The notes below the pieces were generated by a model. That model worked only from the letters and a program-made list of their open reading frames with translations, was not told where the DNA came from and did not search any database. From Macrotrachela quadricornifera (lineage: Eukaryota > Rotifera > Eurotatoria > Philodinida > Philodinidae): a stretch of DNA of 64,000 nt. Positions 33,972 to 45,317 of this stretch are shown here, piece after piece (position 1 is the first letter of the stretch; each line of letters starts with the position of its first letter). Both the position numbers and the translations under genes were made by a program. The DNA lies in contig JAJEKB010021193.1 of NCBI GenBank assembly GCA_022393335.1, positions 425,773 through 489,772 on the forward strand, given 5' to 3'.

Positions 33972-36900
33972 AAGGTTAGTAGAAAAAAGAAATTATTTTC
34001 TGCTAAAAAGGAGTTAGACGCTATCCAAGAAAACAAATCTGTGTATGTGTAAGTTTGAAGTGATATTCTGCAATGGTTATAAGATAGACAAAAAACAAAC
34101 GTTTAGGAGAAGAAAAAAAAAGAAAATCTATGCCACGAGATATTACATTTTCGCTGCAATGGACTATACTGTGTACTTCTGATTCTAGTGTATTATCATT
34201 GTTGACTCTTTCGTTTCACAGTCGCTCTGAGGAAGCTCAAGCTCCTATTCGAATGCTCACGCTATGTGAATGCAAATCATAAACAAAGAACAAGCAATGA
34301 GAAGCATTTTTAAACATCTCGAATAGGTATGCACCGAAATTGGTATCGCCCGACCTGTCCGTGTTCAGCTATTCTCAGTACCGTAGATCACATGTCTATA
34401 TATGATGTTCTCCGTGCCGATTTGAGGGTGTTAGCAGAGATTCTCTATCATATGGTTCGAACAAGCATATGAAAGAGGACTCTTGATAACTTCTAGATCG
34501 GCGCGGACAATACTATGTTTTATCCTTATAATAGCAAACAAAATCCTTCCTCAAATCTGATTAGCTAGAAAATTTTTTCTTTTAACCAATCAAATTTAAA
34601 AAAAAGATTTTCTCCCTTTTTGTAAGGGCATCACATGATGTGATCTATTTTCAATACCTAAATTCGGGCATTAACTTGTAGAAAAACAGACGAAATAAAA
34701 AAACGAATCCGAGTAAAGATTGTAACATCATAGCTAATAACGGTAAGAGACAACTACATAAATATACGGTAACTCAATACAAAAAAAAATATGAATTTGT
34801 CAGTATAGACATGAAGATTGAAATTGTAAAAATATTTATATCATTATTTTTTCTTTATTTAGGAAAATGAAGAATTAAGATAGAGTGAAAATACGAATAT
34901 TTAATTACCAAAATATTTAAAATCGAAAAATTATGTTGTGTCTATATATTTCACTTGATGTCTCGTCAACTTTTTCCTCGTTGTGTACAGTCTTAATTAT
35001 CATTTTATTTTGCTTGCTTATGTGAAAATATATGTAACTATGCGATGTTAGATCAATAAAATCATTTTAAAATTTGACATATTATTGTTGCTAAAAATGA
35101 TATTGGAAATCACTATATATCGTATGCAAGGAATATACACTTATAAGTAGACATCAATACCACTGCCATAATCAGCTATAATAATTTTTTTATGTAATCA
35201 TATAGCGAATTTGGTTTTATTTCATCAGAAAATAAAATATTTTACATGATATTTATTACTCTTTCCATGTACAGAGTGAGCTATATATAACTGTGCAATA
35301 AGATATTTAATTATCTCTGACAAATGTCGACCAAACGAGCTGAAATTTATACTAATGATAGAGGCATATTCAAAGTTTATATCCACAAAGAAATGTACAA
35401 AGAGAATGTTCATTAGGTACCGTTATTGGTCTCAACAAAAAAATTTGCCTTTTCCTAGATAGGAAGAAAAATAACACATTCAACAAACGATGTCTCTAAA
35501 CATTTTTTTATGAATATAAACTTTGAATCTTGAGAGCGAGGGTGACTGTGATGAAATAATAAATGCCCTCACTCTAACCCTCTGAATAAAGTCGCATATA
35601 CTAAATTTGTAATAAGTGATTGGGTACAAAAATATTGGATTGTTATAATCAAGTCGAAACAACAGTTTAACATCGTATTTAGAGATAAAAATAGCTGCCA
35701 TATCAATTTGAGAACAAATTTGATTGAATCAGCCGAATTAGGAACAACTTTTTTTTACTACCTTTAGATTTTTTTTGCATTTGAAACTCTGCATGTTAAT
35801 AAATGAAAATGCAATTCTTTTGATTCTTTGAGTTATGATACAGCTTGATTCGATGTATAAACCTGTCCAAGATATCTCTCCTCAATCTCTCTCAAAAATC
35901 ATGAAAAAATTGCTTTTCTTCTAAAACTAAATTTTTTTGGTATTTCGTTATAGACGTCAGAATTATGGGCATCTTTCCGCTGAATGTCAGAAAGAAAAAA
36001 ATCCAGAGATTCCATATATATATATATATCTTTAATAGGATGTAAAATAATCTAGTTTTAGTTGAAATAAAAACAGATTATTTTTTTCCGAAAAAATTTG
36101 AGACATTTACTATATTATCCATTCTCACTAATCTCCTATTTAATAATCAACAAAAATCGAAAATAAAACTTGGAGCAACGGTATATTATCAATGTATATC
36201 ATTAGTAATTTATGTACTTAGGCAACATTTGTACACTATTTAATAATATTTATACATGTTACTCAACAGTTTCTAGTTGGTTTGCATTATCTTTTACGAT
36301 ATGTTCAGTAGCAAGTACGCGTGTGGCAGTTATACTAGAATCATTGCTACTAGGACTTACAATAATAGCACAACAGGAACAGACACATTAAAACAAATTC
36401 ATGTTATAACATAGACCAAACAGAATGGAATATTTCTAAGGATTTTTTCTTAATAAAAATAAATTACTTTTGATGATTTATATTTTTATTCAATGAAAGA
36501 ACGTAAGACTGTAGATTACTGTAATCCAATGAAGTAATAATTAAATATTATTAGATGAACAAGAAACAAATATTATTCAAGATAAAAAATTACAATGGAA
36601 TCAATTAAATGTCTTATAGATAATAAAAAAACAAGAAAAATATATTAGAATTTAATTTTATTCTTACCCTTATTTGAATTTAACCAAAAATTTTCAAATT
36701 ATTAAAAAAATCTAATTAGTTAATCTACATTCAATAGAATTAGTTAGCTAAAAAGTACATAGTATCAGACCTGGCGAATCTATATTAAATAAACCCATAT
36801 CCCATCACTACTAATACTAGAACACAAGCGATACAATCGAACAAAATTTCGGTAAATTTTGAAAACAAATAAAATATGATGAATTTATGCTGTTTTCAAG

Positions 36901-37084
36901 GAATCTAAAAATTACTGAAGAAAAACCTTTTAACAAATTGTGCCTTCAAAGATCGAACTTGGTATAATTGATAATGGCAACTATCCTCTACATTTAATAA
37001 AATAAAATAAAGAATCTTTCGAAATTTCTAGATTTTTTTAATAATCTGAAAAATTTTAATTATATCATCTAAGTATTTAACATA
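33972..37084. other. 3.1-kb intergenic stretch without supported genes
   Basis: AT-rich and mostly unstructured. It contains a GGTGAG-like motif cluster at 35529..35583 (CTTGAGAGCGAGGGTGA, then CCCTCACTCTAACCCTC), a short TA microsatellite near 36016, and a 42-codon minus-strand open stretch at 36259..36387 with no start or usable acceptor. The open frames at 35225..35413 and 35480..35701 are short and unrecognised. Confidence 0.4.
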
Positions 37085-38977
37085 TTAAAAACTATCTCTC
37101 ATAGACAAACAAATGTAATCGACTCGAATGAAGTTAACATGAATATTTCTTTGTTGTCTATAGAGTTCCCAATTCGATCTAATATGCCATGTAAAATTGT
37201 TATTAGATGTGGAACATGCAAGTGATCTGTTATGATTGATAGAACTATATGGATTTGTCGATTTAAAAATGGATAAATAAGATTGAATGGATGGTGGATC
37301 TTCTAATCTATATTTTCTTGTTTTGATAGTACTATTCTTGAGACGATGAGTATTTGTTTGAAACCATTCTGTTGAAATATCTTTTATTATTGAATAATCC
37401 ATACATTCAAATATAATAGTTTCTAATTTTTTGAATTTATCGATAATCTGAGAAATAATTTCTTTAGATTCAATTTCCACTTGTAAATGTCGAATATGCA
37501 ATAATGATTGAGAAAGTTTGTCAATATTATTAAAATTAATTGGATAACTTCCATGTGTTTTACATAATTTAAGAGAGTGAATATGCGCAGGAAGAATTAA
37601 TGATGTATCAAATAAATTCAAAGACAAATAATATAGTTTAAATGTATGTGATAATATCAATTGTATATTATCACTTTTAAAATTGGAAAAATATGAAAGA
37701 TCGAGTTCTTGTATTTGTTTAAGATCAACAAAAGATGTAAGATTATTGATCATTTCTCGACGTCTGATATAAGAAAAACGATTAAGACGAATTTGTAATG
37801 ATTTGATATTAGTGAAACGAAAATTGGGTGAATCTGTCTTCGATTCAACGGTATAACCATAAAATTCAATCATGTTTTGAAAGAAAAATTTTTCATGCAT
37901 ATTTGATGGTACTGTTGATAATGGTGGATAATCTTTTAAAGAATCAGATATTCGTTTAGGACGAAAATAAGGCAATGAATAGATCTTAATACAGTTAAAA
38001 AGAGTATCTACTCCGTATGCAACATACCAATGTTTTTCTTCGAGCCAAAATGATGAACGAAATCTTTCAAGTATTGATGAAGGTTCTAATTGAAATGATG
38101 ATTCATATATAGAAAATTGAAAATTAAATTTCTTAATATGTGTTTTTCGTAGAAATTTCTCCCATTGAATACCATCAGTTAAATCGAAATTTCCACATGT
38201 TTCAATTGTTAAAGATTTTAATTGAATAAGTTTAAAAAGACATTCTTTCAAAAAATCAAAGGATACCATCATATCTAATTTTAACTGAAGATTTGATAAT
38301 GATGATAAATTTTGACATATTTCTTTAAATTTTAATAAAGGTTTTTCATGTTCATCATTAAAATCATCATAAAGACAAATTTTTAAATGAACAAGTAATG
38401 ATACCTGAAGACATTGAAATATTTGATTAAGTTGAATAATTGTACAATCATCATTGATAATTAAATGTGTTAGTGAATTGAAATAAACATCATAAATTGG
38501 TATTGCTTCGATAGAATCGACATTAAGATATGTCAAAAATTTCGCTTGTTGACTGATCATTATCTTAGTAAATATATCGGATTTATTTTTCGGAAAATTA
38601 TTTTTAAATGTTAATGATGAAATATTACATGGTAAATCCATTTGAAAATTTCTCATTAAATTAAAAGTCATTGATTTAAGATTTATAAATTTTTGTTTAA
38701 ATTGTGGAAAATAATAATGAATAAGTGATACTTGATCAGGCATAAATTCTTCAGATAATTCAAGATAATGAACTTGTTCAGGTTGAATATGATTACAAAT
38801 TAAATCAAATTTTGATCGAGATATTTTTTGAAAATTCAGTTTAATGGGATACAAATGAATGATTTTATTAAAATGATGATTTAAACCAATGAAACTAACA
38901 AATATGTCAAATGGATTTAAATAATCAAAAATTTCAAATATTAATTCTGTTGACAACGAATCGAAATGTGAATTCAT
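37085..38977 (-). CDS. F-box/LRR-like protein, single exon
   Basis: 630 residues from ATG at 38977; the open frame extends 14 codons upstream, but without an ATG. The F-box is immediate: FDSLSTELIFEIFDYLNPF then DIFVSFIGLNHHFNKII. The remainder is built of irregular leucine-rich strands (LINLKSMTFNL-like, LVHLKICLYD, LIQLKSLTIETCG, LLHIRHLQVEIESKE). Near residue 330, RSSFWLEEKHWYVAYG matches the second exon of the partial gene at 1..1067, so both belong to one divergent F-box family. No introns, in contrast to that paralogue and to the five-exon gene at 5832..7478. Presumed SCF adaptor role by family knowledge. Confidence 0.9.
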   Translation of the reverse strand: MNSHFDSLSTELIFEIFDYLNPFDIFVSFIGLNHHFNKIIHLYPIKLNFQKISRSKFDLICNHIQPEQVHYLELSEEFMPDQVSLIHYYFPQFKQKFINLKSMTFNLMRNFQMDLPCNISSLTFKNNFPKNKSDIFTKIMISQQAKFLTYLNVDSIEAIPIYDVYFNSLTHLIINDDCTIIQLNQIFQCLQVSLLVHLKICLYDDFNDEHEKPLLKFKEICQNLSSLSNLQLKLDMMVSFDFLKECLFKLIQLKSLTIETCGNFDLTDGIQWEKFLRKTHIKKFNFQFSIYESSFQLEPSSILERFRSSFWLEEKHWYVAYGVDTLFNCIKIYSLPYFRPKRISDSLKDYPPLSTVPSNMHEKFFFQNMIEFYGYTVESKTDSPNFRFTNIKSLQIRLNRFSYIRRREMINNLTSFVDLKQIQELDLSYFSNFKSDNIQLILSHTFKLYYLSLNLFDTSLILPAHIHSLKLCKTHGSYPINFNNIDKLSQSLLHIRHLQVEIESKEIISQIIDKFKKLETIIFECMDYSIIKDISTEWFQTNTHRLKNSTIKTRKYRLEDPPSIQSYLSIFKSTNPYSSINHNRSLACSTSNNNFTWHIRSNWELYRQQRNIHVNFIRVDYICLSMRDSF

Positions 38978-39317
38978 CCTGGCGTTTTTCTTCAACAAGT
39001 AACAAAATATCTTTACCAATGATAAACAAACAGACCTGTATCTTTTGTTTTAATAACAGAAGCACCACTCAAGTCATAGATATATATGCGCTTATCATCA
39101 TTCTTTTTTCTCCTTCTGCATGACACTTAAATGAAACCATGATATTTACAAATGGGAAAAAGCCGTTAACATAGATTTTTCCAATGAATCAAGCATGTAT
39201 ATTGAGATAATAATGACAACAAATACGTCGGATTTTTCTCTAGCCAACACCTTGACTACACACTTCCTTGAGATTTTTATTGAAAATGAATGATTTTTTC
39301 TGTTTACTGTGTGGCAA

Positions 39318-40907
39318 ATAAAGGACGGGGGCGTATAAGGGCCATTTTTGGGCCCCCGTCAGTTTGAGTTGGTTCATAGTTCATTCGATGCAGAATTTTA
39401 CGAGGAATCTTTTGGTACCAAATTTAACTCATCTCGGAATAGTCTTGGCGGATTTTTATTGAAAATACTAACGTCAATTTTCCATGAAAAATGTATCATT
39501 CATACAGAGACATGTGCTCAATGGAAAATTTCTCGTAGATAGATATTCCGAACCAAAATTATGCTATTCAGTTACATATCTTAAACTTTATCTATGATAC
39601 AGTTTTCAGCTTAAACAATTGAACTATTGGTAAATTATGAGGTAAATATCACTTCTAATATGTATGAAAATCATATATTTTACCACCACTTCTGTTTAGT
39701 ATTTTCTCAATATCTCAAGAAAGGAAAAAAACAACATGAGATTTTGATTGATTCTGAAAGCTTGACGATAGGGCTACAAAATGATATGGTTTTTAAAATT
39801 TTTAAAGGTGGCCTTCAGTAAGTAAAATAGCTCAACTTTTTCTTTAGATAGTATTTTTTACATTTTTTGATCAATAATTCGTACATTAGCTTGAGAAAAC
39901 TAGAGTTTCTGTCGAAAACAATATTATATTCGGAATCAGCATTAAAAACTGAGTCGATCTATATGTCTTTGAAACTCATTCTTTGTATTTTATTTTTTTC
40001 AAAAAAAATGGCTGTAGTCCCCCTCAGGCATGATACACAATATCGTCAAAATATGGATTTATAGGAAAAAGTATTTCAATAATGAAAAATACGTTCCAAT
40101 CTTGTGAAAGGTTGTTACAGAATAAAATTAGACTGATTGACACCAAAATTATGGTATTTTTCTCAAGTTTATCTTTTGACGGTATTCTATATCATGCCTG
40201 AGGGGGACTACAGCCATTTTTTTTGAAAAAAATAAAATACAAAGAATGAGTTTCAAAGACATATAGATCGACTCAGTTTTTAATGCTGATTCCGAATATA
40301 ATATTGTTTTCGACAGAAACTCTAGTTTTCTCAAGCTAATGTACGAATTATTGATCAAAAAATGTAAAAAATACTATCTAAAGAAAAAGTTGAGCTATTT
40401 TACTTACTGAAGGCCACCTTTAAAAATTTTAAAAACCATATCATTTTGTAGCCCTATCGTCAAGCTTTCAGAATCAATCAAAATCTCATGTTGTTCTTTT
40501 CCTTTCTTGAGATATTGAGAAAATACTAAACAGAAGTGGTGGTAAAATATATGATTTTCATACATATTAGAAGTGATATTTACCTCATAATTTACCAATA
40601 GTTCAATTGTTTAAGCTGAAAACTGTATCATAGATAAAGTTTAAGATATGTAACTGAATAGCATAATTTTGGTTCGGAATATCTATCTACGAGAAATTTT
40701 CCATTGAGCACATGTCTCTGTATGAATGATACATTTTTCATGGAAAATTGACGTTAGTATTTTCAATAAAAATCCGCCAAGACTATTCCGAGATGAGTTA
40801 AATTTGGTACCAAAAGATTCCTCGTAAAATTCTGCATCGAATGAACTATGAACCAACTCAAACTGACGGGGGCCCAAAAATGGCCCTTATACGCCCCCGT
40901 CCTTTAT
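39318..40907. repeat. Large near-perfect palindrome, arms about 760 nt
   Basis: ATAAAGGACGGGGGCGTATA begins the left arm, and its reverse complement ends the right arm at 40907. The arms run to about 40078 and from about 40150, leaving a centre of roughly 70 nt. Compared by eye, the outer 700 nt of the arms are nearly identical, while the innermost 40 nt differ at many places. Each tip holds its own small hairpin, GACGGGGGC against GCCCCCGTC. Open frames in one arm repeat in mirror form in the other (64-69 codons) and have no recognisable domain. TA may flank both ends. It looks like a foldback-type or non-autonomous DNA element. Confidence 0.9.
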
Positions 40908-40926
40908 CAAACCCCTCTCATATATT

Positions 40927-40949
40927 GAGGGTAAGGGTGAGAGTAAGGG
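40927..40949 (+). repeat. GAGGGT-like array beside the palindrome
   Basis: Four degenerate units (GAGGGTAAGGGTGAGAGTAA) start 20 nt after the palindrome end. They belong to the same motif class as 3174..3189 and 5472..5501. Confidence 0.5.
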
Positions 40950-41434
40950 ATAAAACATGAGGAAATAGGGGAGGAGAGGCTCAACAAGAGTGAATTCATG
41001 GACACTCAACCACTTCGTTGCAAAGAGTTTTTTCCCCTACGAAATGCTCTAAAAAGCACTTTCGATAAAAAGTCATTTTCTTTGAATATGACATTGATCA
41101 TAATTCGCCACCTCGAGTGACAATCAATTAATAATCTCTCAGAACATCTTAACTAATTTAAAGGATTTTATATGCTTATGTAACTCAGAAGTATAGCCAT
41201 TAGATAGTCTCGCAAAAATCAAACAGCATGATCTCATGATCAATATTCATATACTAGGTTGGAAATAAAATTATTCCAGTGAGGTAACGCCTATAATTTC
41301 AAATAGAAGACCTAATGAATTTTATATCAAATAAAAGCTCACCGAAAATGGAGTTCATTGGTTGTAATGAGTAAAGGTTATGAAAACTTTTTAATATCGA
41401 ACTTAAGACACTTTTAGAAATTTGATATTTTTAC

Positions 41435-41815
41435 ATGGTTCAATAGAGCTCGTCGTGCTCTGCATAACTGTATGTATTAAAATCTTTTTCAAGTCATTTT
41501 TTTCCGATAAAGATGCTCAGTTGTTAAATATAATTAACTATTTCCATTATTTTTGCCATCTCACATGTTTCAAAATATACTCATTAGATGCAGTTTTTTT
41601 ACGTCGCATCAAATGGATATATATTTTGAAATGTGTGAGATGGTAAAAATAATGGAAATAGCTAATTATATTTAAAAACTGAGTATTTTTATTCCATATA
41701 AAAAGAAAAAGATTTGCTATGTTTTTTAAATTTTTATCGGAAAAAAATGACTTAAATTTTTTTAAATATATACAGTTTTGTAGAGCTCAGCAAGCTCTAT
41801 TAGTTAAATCTGTTA
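41435..41815. repeat. Foldback element, arms about 170 nt
   Basis: The left end AATAGAGCTCGTCGTGCTCT mirrors the right end AGAGCTCAGCAAGCTCTATT. Inner blocks match too: CCATTATTTTTGCCATCTCA against TGAGATGGTAAAAATAATGG. The tip is near 41600. No coding content. The DNA from here to 42767 has no other supported feature. Confidence 0.75.
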
Positions 41816-42767
41816 TTTAAATATGATTGAATCATCACAGAGTAAATGATCTTATTTTATAGATAATAGTTTATTGAATAATTGACTCTTTAAAATTGTG
41901 TAATATATGCCCCAATAATCATCTGATTAATGGCAATGGTTAGTGAAATATTACTTGGTATGTTAAGAGTATGGATTGAATATGATGCATATACATGTTA
42001 GTATATATTATAACTATGTATATGTGGCGACACATACTGTTGAAAATATATACCTGTGTAACACATAAACAAAAAGTGTCCACTATAGAGGATTGATCAT
42101 TATGTCATGTCGATGAATAAGTATGAGTTGTCAAGGTTGTCTTTTCATTACTGTTTGGTTAAGAAAGGTTACATTTCTTTGATGCTTTGTCAATAATTAA
42201 AGTTTATTTTAAGTCAATATAACTATATTGTTCTGTTAGTTTTATTTGAGAGAAGACCCATTAAAATTATTAGAAACTTTTAAACATATTTGTATCGATT
42301 TAGTCTTGAGTGAATAACAAAAATATTTTGATATTGATTAGGATTATTTTTATGACAGTTATTGAGTGTATGCGTTGAATAGAGTTAAACAAAAATAATT
42401 ATTTTTAGTTTTTTTAGTAGAAGTTAGAACATAGATTGAGCTCGAAAATTTTTATGCAAGTATTTTCAAAATATTAAATTTGAAAAATTAAATTATTTTC
42501 TTTTTTTATTCATTCTCGGGTAAGATATAATAAAGATCGGTTAACATGACCTTGTTTCGAATGTAATGCGATTTGTAATTGCACACAATACGGTATTAAT
42601 CATATTTGTAGAGATAAAAATCGAAATTTTAAATATTTATCTTTTTTATAAGTTATTTTATTTTTGATAATGATCAATATTGTCTCACTAAATAGTATAT
42701 GACGATAAAATTTAGTTGGTTTTTATTTTCTAATTTAGTTATAATACAACAATAAAAAACAAAATAA

Positions 42768-43091
42768 ATGGCATCTTCATCATCTCAAGGCAGTGATACG
42801 GTCAGCATTACAGTTGATATGTCTTCAAAGGGATCAGACAACAAAGCGAGTTTAAACGATATTCCATCATCCATGACAATTGGTGAATTAAAAACAAAAT
42901 TGAATGTACCAGTAAATGCACGACTTGGACGTGCAGATCAGTTTGAAAATTGGGATAATCGACGAAAATTATCCGACTATTTTGTCAAAAGTGGCGAACA
43001 TTTTGATTGTGTTATTCAATGTGGAGTTGAAGATACACAACGTAAATTTGATGATTACGATGAATGGTTAGCAGCTCATAAAGCCAAATAA
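42768..43091 (+). CDS. Small ubiquitin-like (beta-grasp) protein
   Basis: Single exon, 107 residues. After a Ser-rich start, the sequence DTVSITVDMSSKG and MTIGELKTKLNVPVNARLGR has the strand-strand-helix order of a ubiquitin-like fold. FENWDNRRKLSDYFVKSG and HFDCVIQC would supply the later strands. It ends in DYDEWLAAHKAK and lacks a C-terminal Gly-Gly, so conjugation is unlikely. The family is not recognised with certainty. The ATG at 42768 is preceded by an A-rich context favourable for initiation, and AATAAA follows at 43257. Clean codon use and a compact, charged, non-repetitive sequence suggest a real gene. Cytosolic by default. Confidence 0.75.
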   Translation: MASSSSQGSDTVSITVDMSSKGSDNKASLNDIPSSMTIGELKTKLNVPVNARLGRADQFENWDNRRKLSDYFVKSGEHFDCVIQCGVEDTQRKFDDYDEWLAAHKAK

Positions 43092-43256
43092 TTTAACAAA
43101 TTCAATATCAATTACATTCATGAAAAACTTTTTTTTTCCATTTATGTCTCTAAAATATTCGCATATATATATTTATTTTAATTCTCTCACATACTCGCAT
43201 ATATCTTTATTTTACTTTTCTCATATATGTTCAAATATGATTTTTTTTTAGTTTCC

Positions 43257-43262
43257 AATAAA
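43257..43262 (+). terminator. Polyadenylation signal AATAAA
   Basis: Canonical signal 166 nt after the stop of the ubiquitin-like gene, the only good AATAAA in its immediate 3' flank. Confidence 0.45.
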
Positions 43263-43589
43263 CTATGGTTTGGCATAAAACTTACATTATTAAGAAATAG
43301 ATGAATATATATGTTATGAATCCAGCAAATGTGCTGAATTTTCTATCAATAATAAAGACAAGATTAAAGAGAATCTTTTCCTGTATTACTATTGATTCTG
43401 CTAAAGAAATTTTATTTCTTCATAGAGAGAAAAAGCCAGTGAGTGATGAAGAAGAGTCATTTATTTAAGTTGCACGCAAAGCAAAAAAAAAATTTTTTTT
43501 GAAATTCTATATACCATTCGACAGAGAATTTCAAGGCGGTCAATAATATGTGTGCCCGCGTGTTCCTAAACCTTTTTCCGATTGAAAAA

Positions 43590-44160
43590 ATTTCTAACTT
43601 AGTTTTTCTGATTCGTCATCGAAAACTGAATAAGAAATTGTTTTTAAAACATAGTTTCCTGAAACCTATGCTCAAAAACCTGAATTTAATTTTGTAAATC
43701 TAGCACAAGTGGTTTTTTAGAAATGTTAGAGCGAATATTTTTACATGATTAGATTGGTTAGGTTTGTAGCTTCAAACCTATGAAAAACTTTTTTAAAAAT
43801 TTCTTTTATTTTACTGACGACATCTGAACGATTTTCAGGAGATTCGCCTTTTGTTTCAAAACGATTCCATACTTCTATAGCGAATTTTTCTAATATTGAT
43901 TATGTCGGTCGTATAATGAGAATATCAGATGTCAAAAACTCGCGATAGAAATGCGAAATTGCTTCGAAACAAAAAACGAATCTAACCATGTAAAAATATT
44001 GGCTCTAATATTTCTAATAACACCTGTGATGGACTTGTAAATCAAAGTTCAGAATTTTGAGCATCGGTCTCGGAAAATTATTTTGTGAGCCAATACTTCG
44101 TTTTAAAAATAGTTTCTGATTCAGTTTTCGATGACGAATCAGAAAAACTAAGTTAGAACA
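43590..44160. repeat. Foldback element, arms about 200-280 nt
   Basis: The outer 45 nt are almost identical in inverted orientation: TTCTAACTTAGTTTTTCTGA at the left against TCAGAAAAACTAAGTTAGAA at the right. Divergence rises towards the centre near 43880. Inner blocks still pair (ATTTTTACATGATTAGATT against its complement near 43985). No coding content. The following gap to 45317 has only short open frames. Confidence 0.78.
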
Positions 44161-45317
44161 TTCTATCTTGCAAAATATTTAAAAAAAGACATGAATCTAC
44201 GAAAAGTTGAGAAATTATCTGATGATGGTTCTTATTATATTTCAACGATGATCTATAGATGATCTTTATAAATTTTCAGGGCACTCTTTGAGAGTGAAAT
44301 ACATGGTTTGGTACGTATGTCTTTCAATCTGAATTTTTGTTATTTACTTAACATTTTATATTTTCTTTATATGAACATATAAAAAGGTTAACAACTGTGC
44401 TACATGTCGTTAGCAAACATCATGTCTTTAAACTGAATTTTTACATTGGTGATGTTGTGAAGCAATAAATAAATTCCCTAGAAAGACATTTTTTTTCATT
44501 TTAAGAAAAAAGCGAACAGCAATAGACACAATTATTAAATATCATCAAAGTATGTGGTAAGCACGTTGAATATGATAATGAATGCTTTTTTTTTATTGAG
44601 TTTTTTTTTCTTTAAAAAACACTTATAACGTTTTTTTTGCTTTTTGAGAAGAATTCTTCAAGAGCATTAATGGATATTACTGTCTATGCACATTCATATT
44701 TTATACAAAAAATAAAAATAAAAATAAAACATTTCAAAGTAAATTAGTGATATTTCTACATAAAATATTCTTTACTGACAACGTCATTTATATTTAGAAA
44801 ATACAGATCAATAAAATTAAAAAGGTGAGAAAAATTAGTAATTATTTGAAAGAATATCAATAAAATCTTTTTATGACAGTCATCCCAAGAATTCGATTTT
44901 TCAAAATGAATTAGATCAAAACAAAGTATTGTATAGTCGTAATCTTTATAGCAATTTCAGTGCATATGAAAAAGGCTGTCCTCAGATCTTGCTATTGTTA
45001 AATTATTTATATGATAAATATCAGATCATGAGCGATTCCTTTAATCGGTAAAAATCTGTTGAAATAATATGTTTTATATACAAACATTAATCATTTAAAA
45101 TTTCATGCAAAAATCTTGTCCAACATCGAAAACCTAATACAATAATCATAGTTCTGAAAGAAAAGTTTATAAATCACAGTTTTTTCTATTATCACTATGT
45201 ACTAATTAATATCAGATTATATGATATCTTTCTTTCTTTCTTTCTCATTTTAGAGAATAATTTACATTTTTTCTTCAAAAAGAAAATATTATCTTTAAGT
45301 ATTATTATTTATTTAAT

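Noticed and set aside
34320..34520. GC-richer patch with TCTCCGTGCCGATT and GATCGGCGCGGACA as possible inverted ends
   Set aside because: Match is only about 14 nt with mismatches and no target duplication.
36259..36387. Minus-strand open stretch of 42 codons plus stop, unusually polar (SNDSSITATRVLATEHIVKD)
   Set aside because: A stop lies directly upstream and there is no AG acceptor or ATG between that stop and the stretch, so it cannot be placed in a gene.
39348..40877. Mirror-image open frames of 64-69 codons in the palindrome
   Set aside because: They repeat because the arms are repeated; short, unrecognised and unlikely to be genes.
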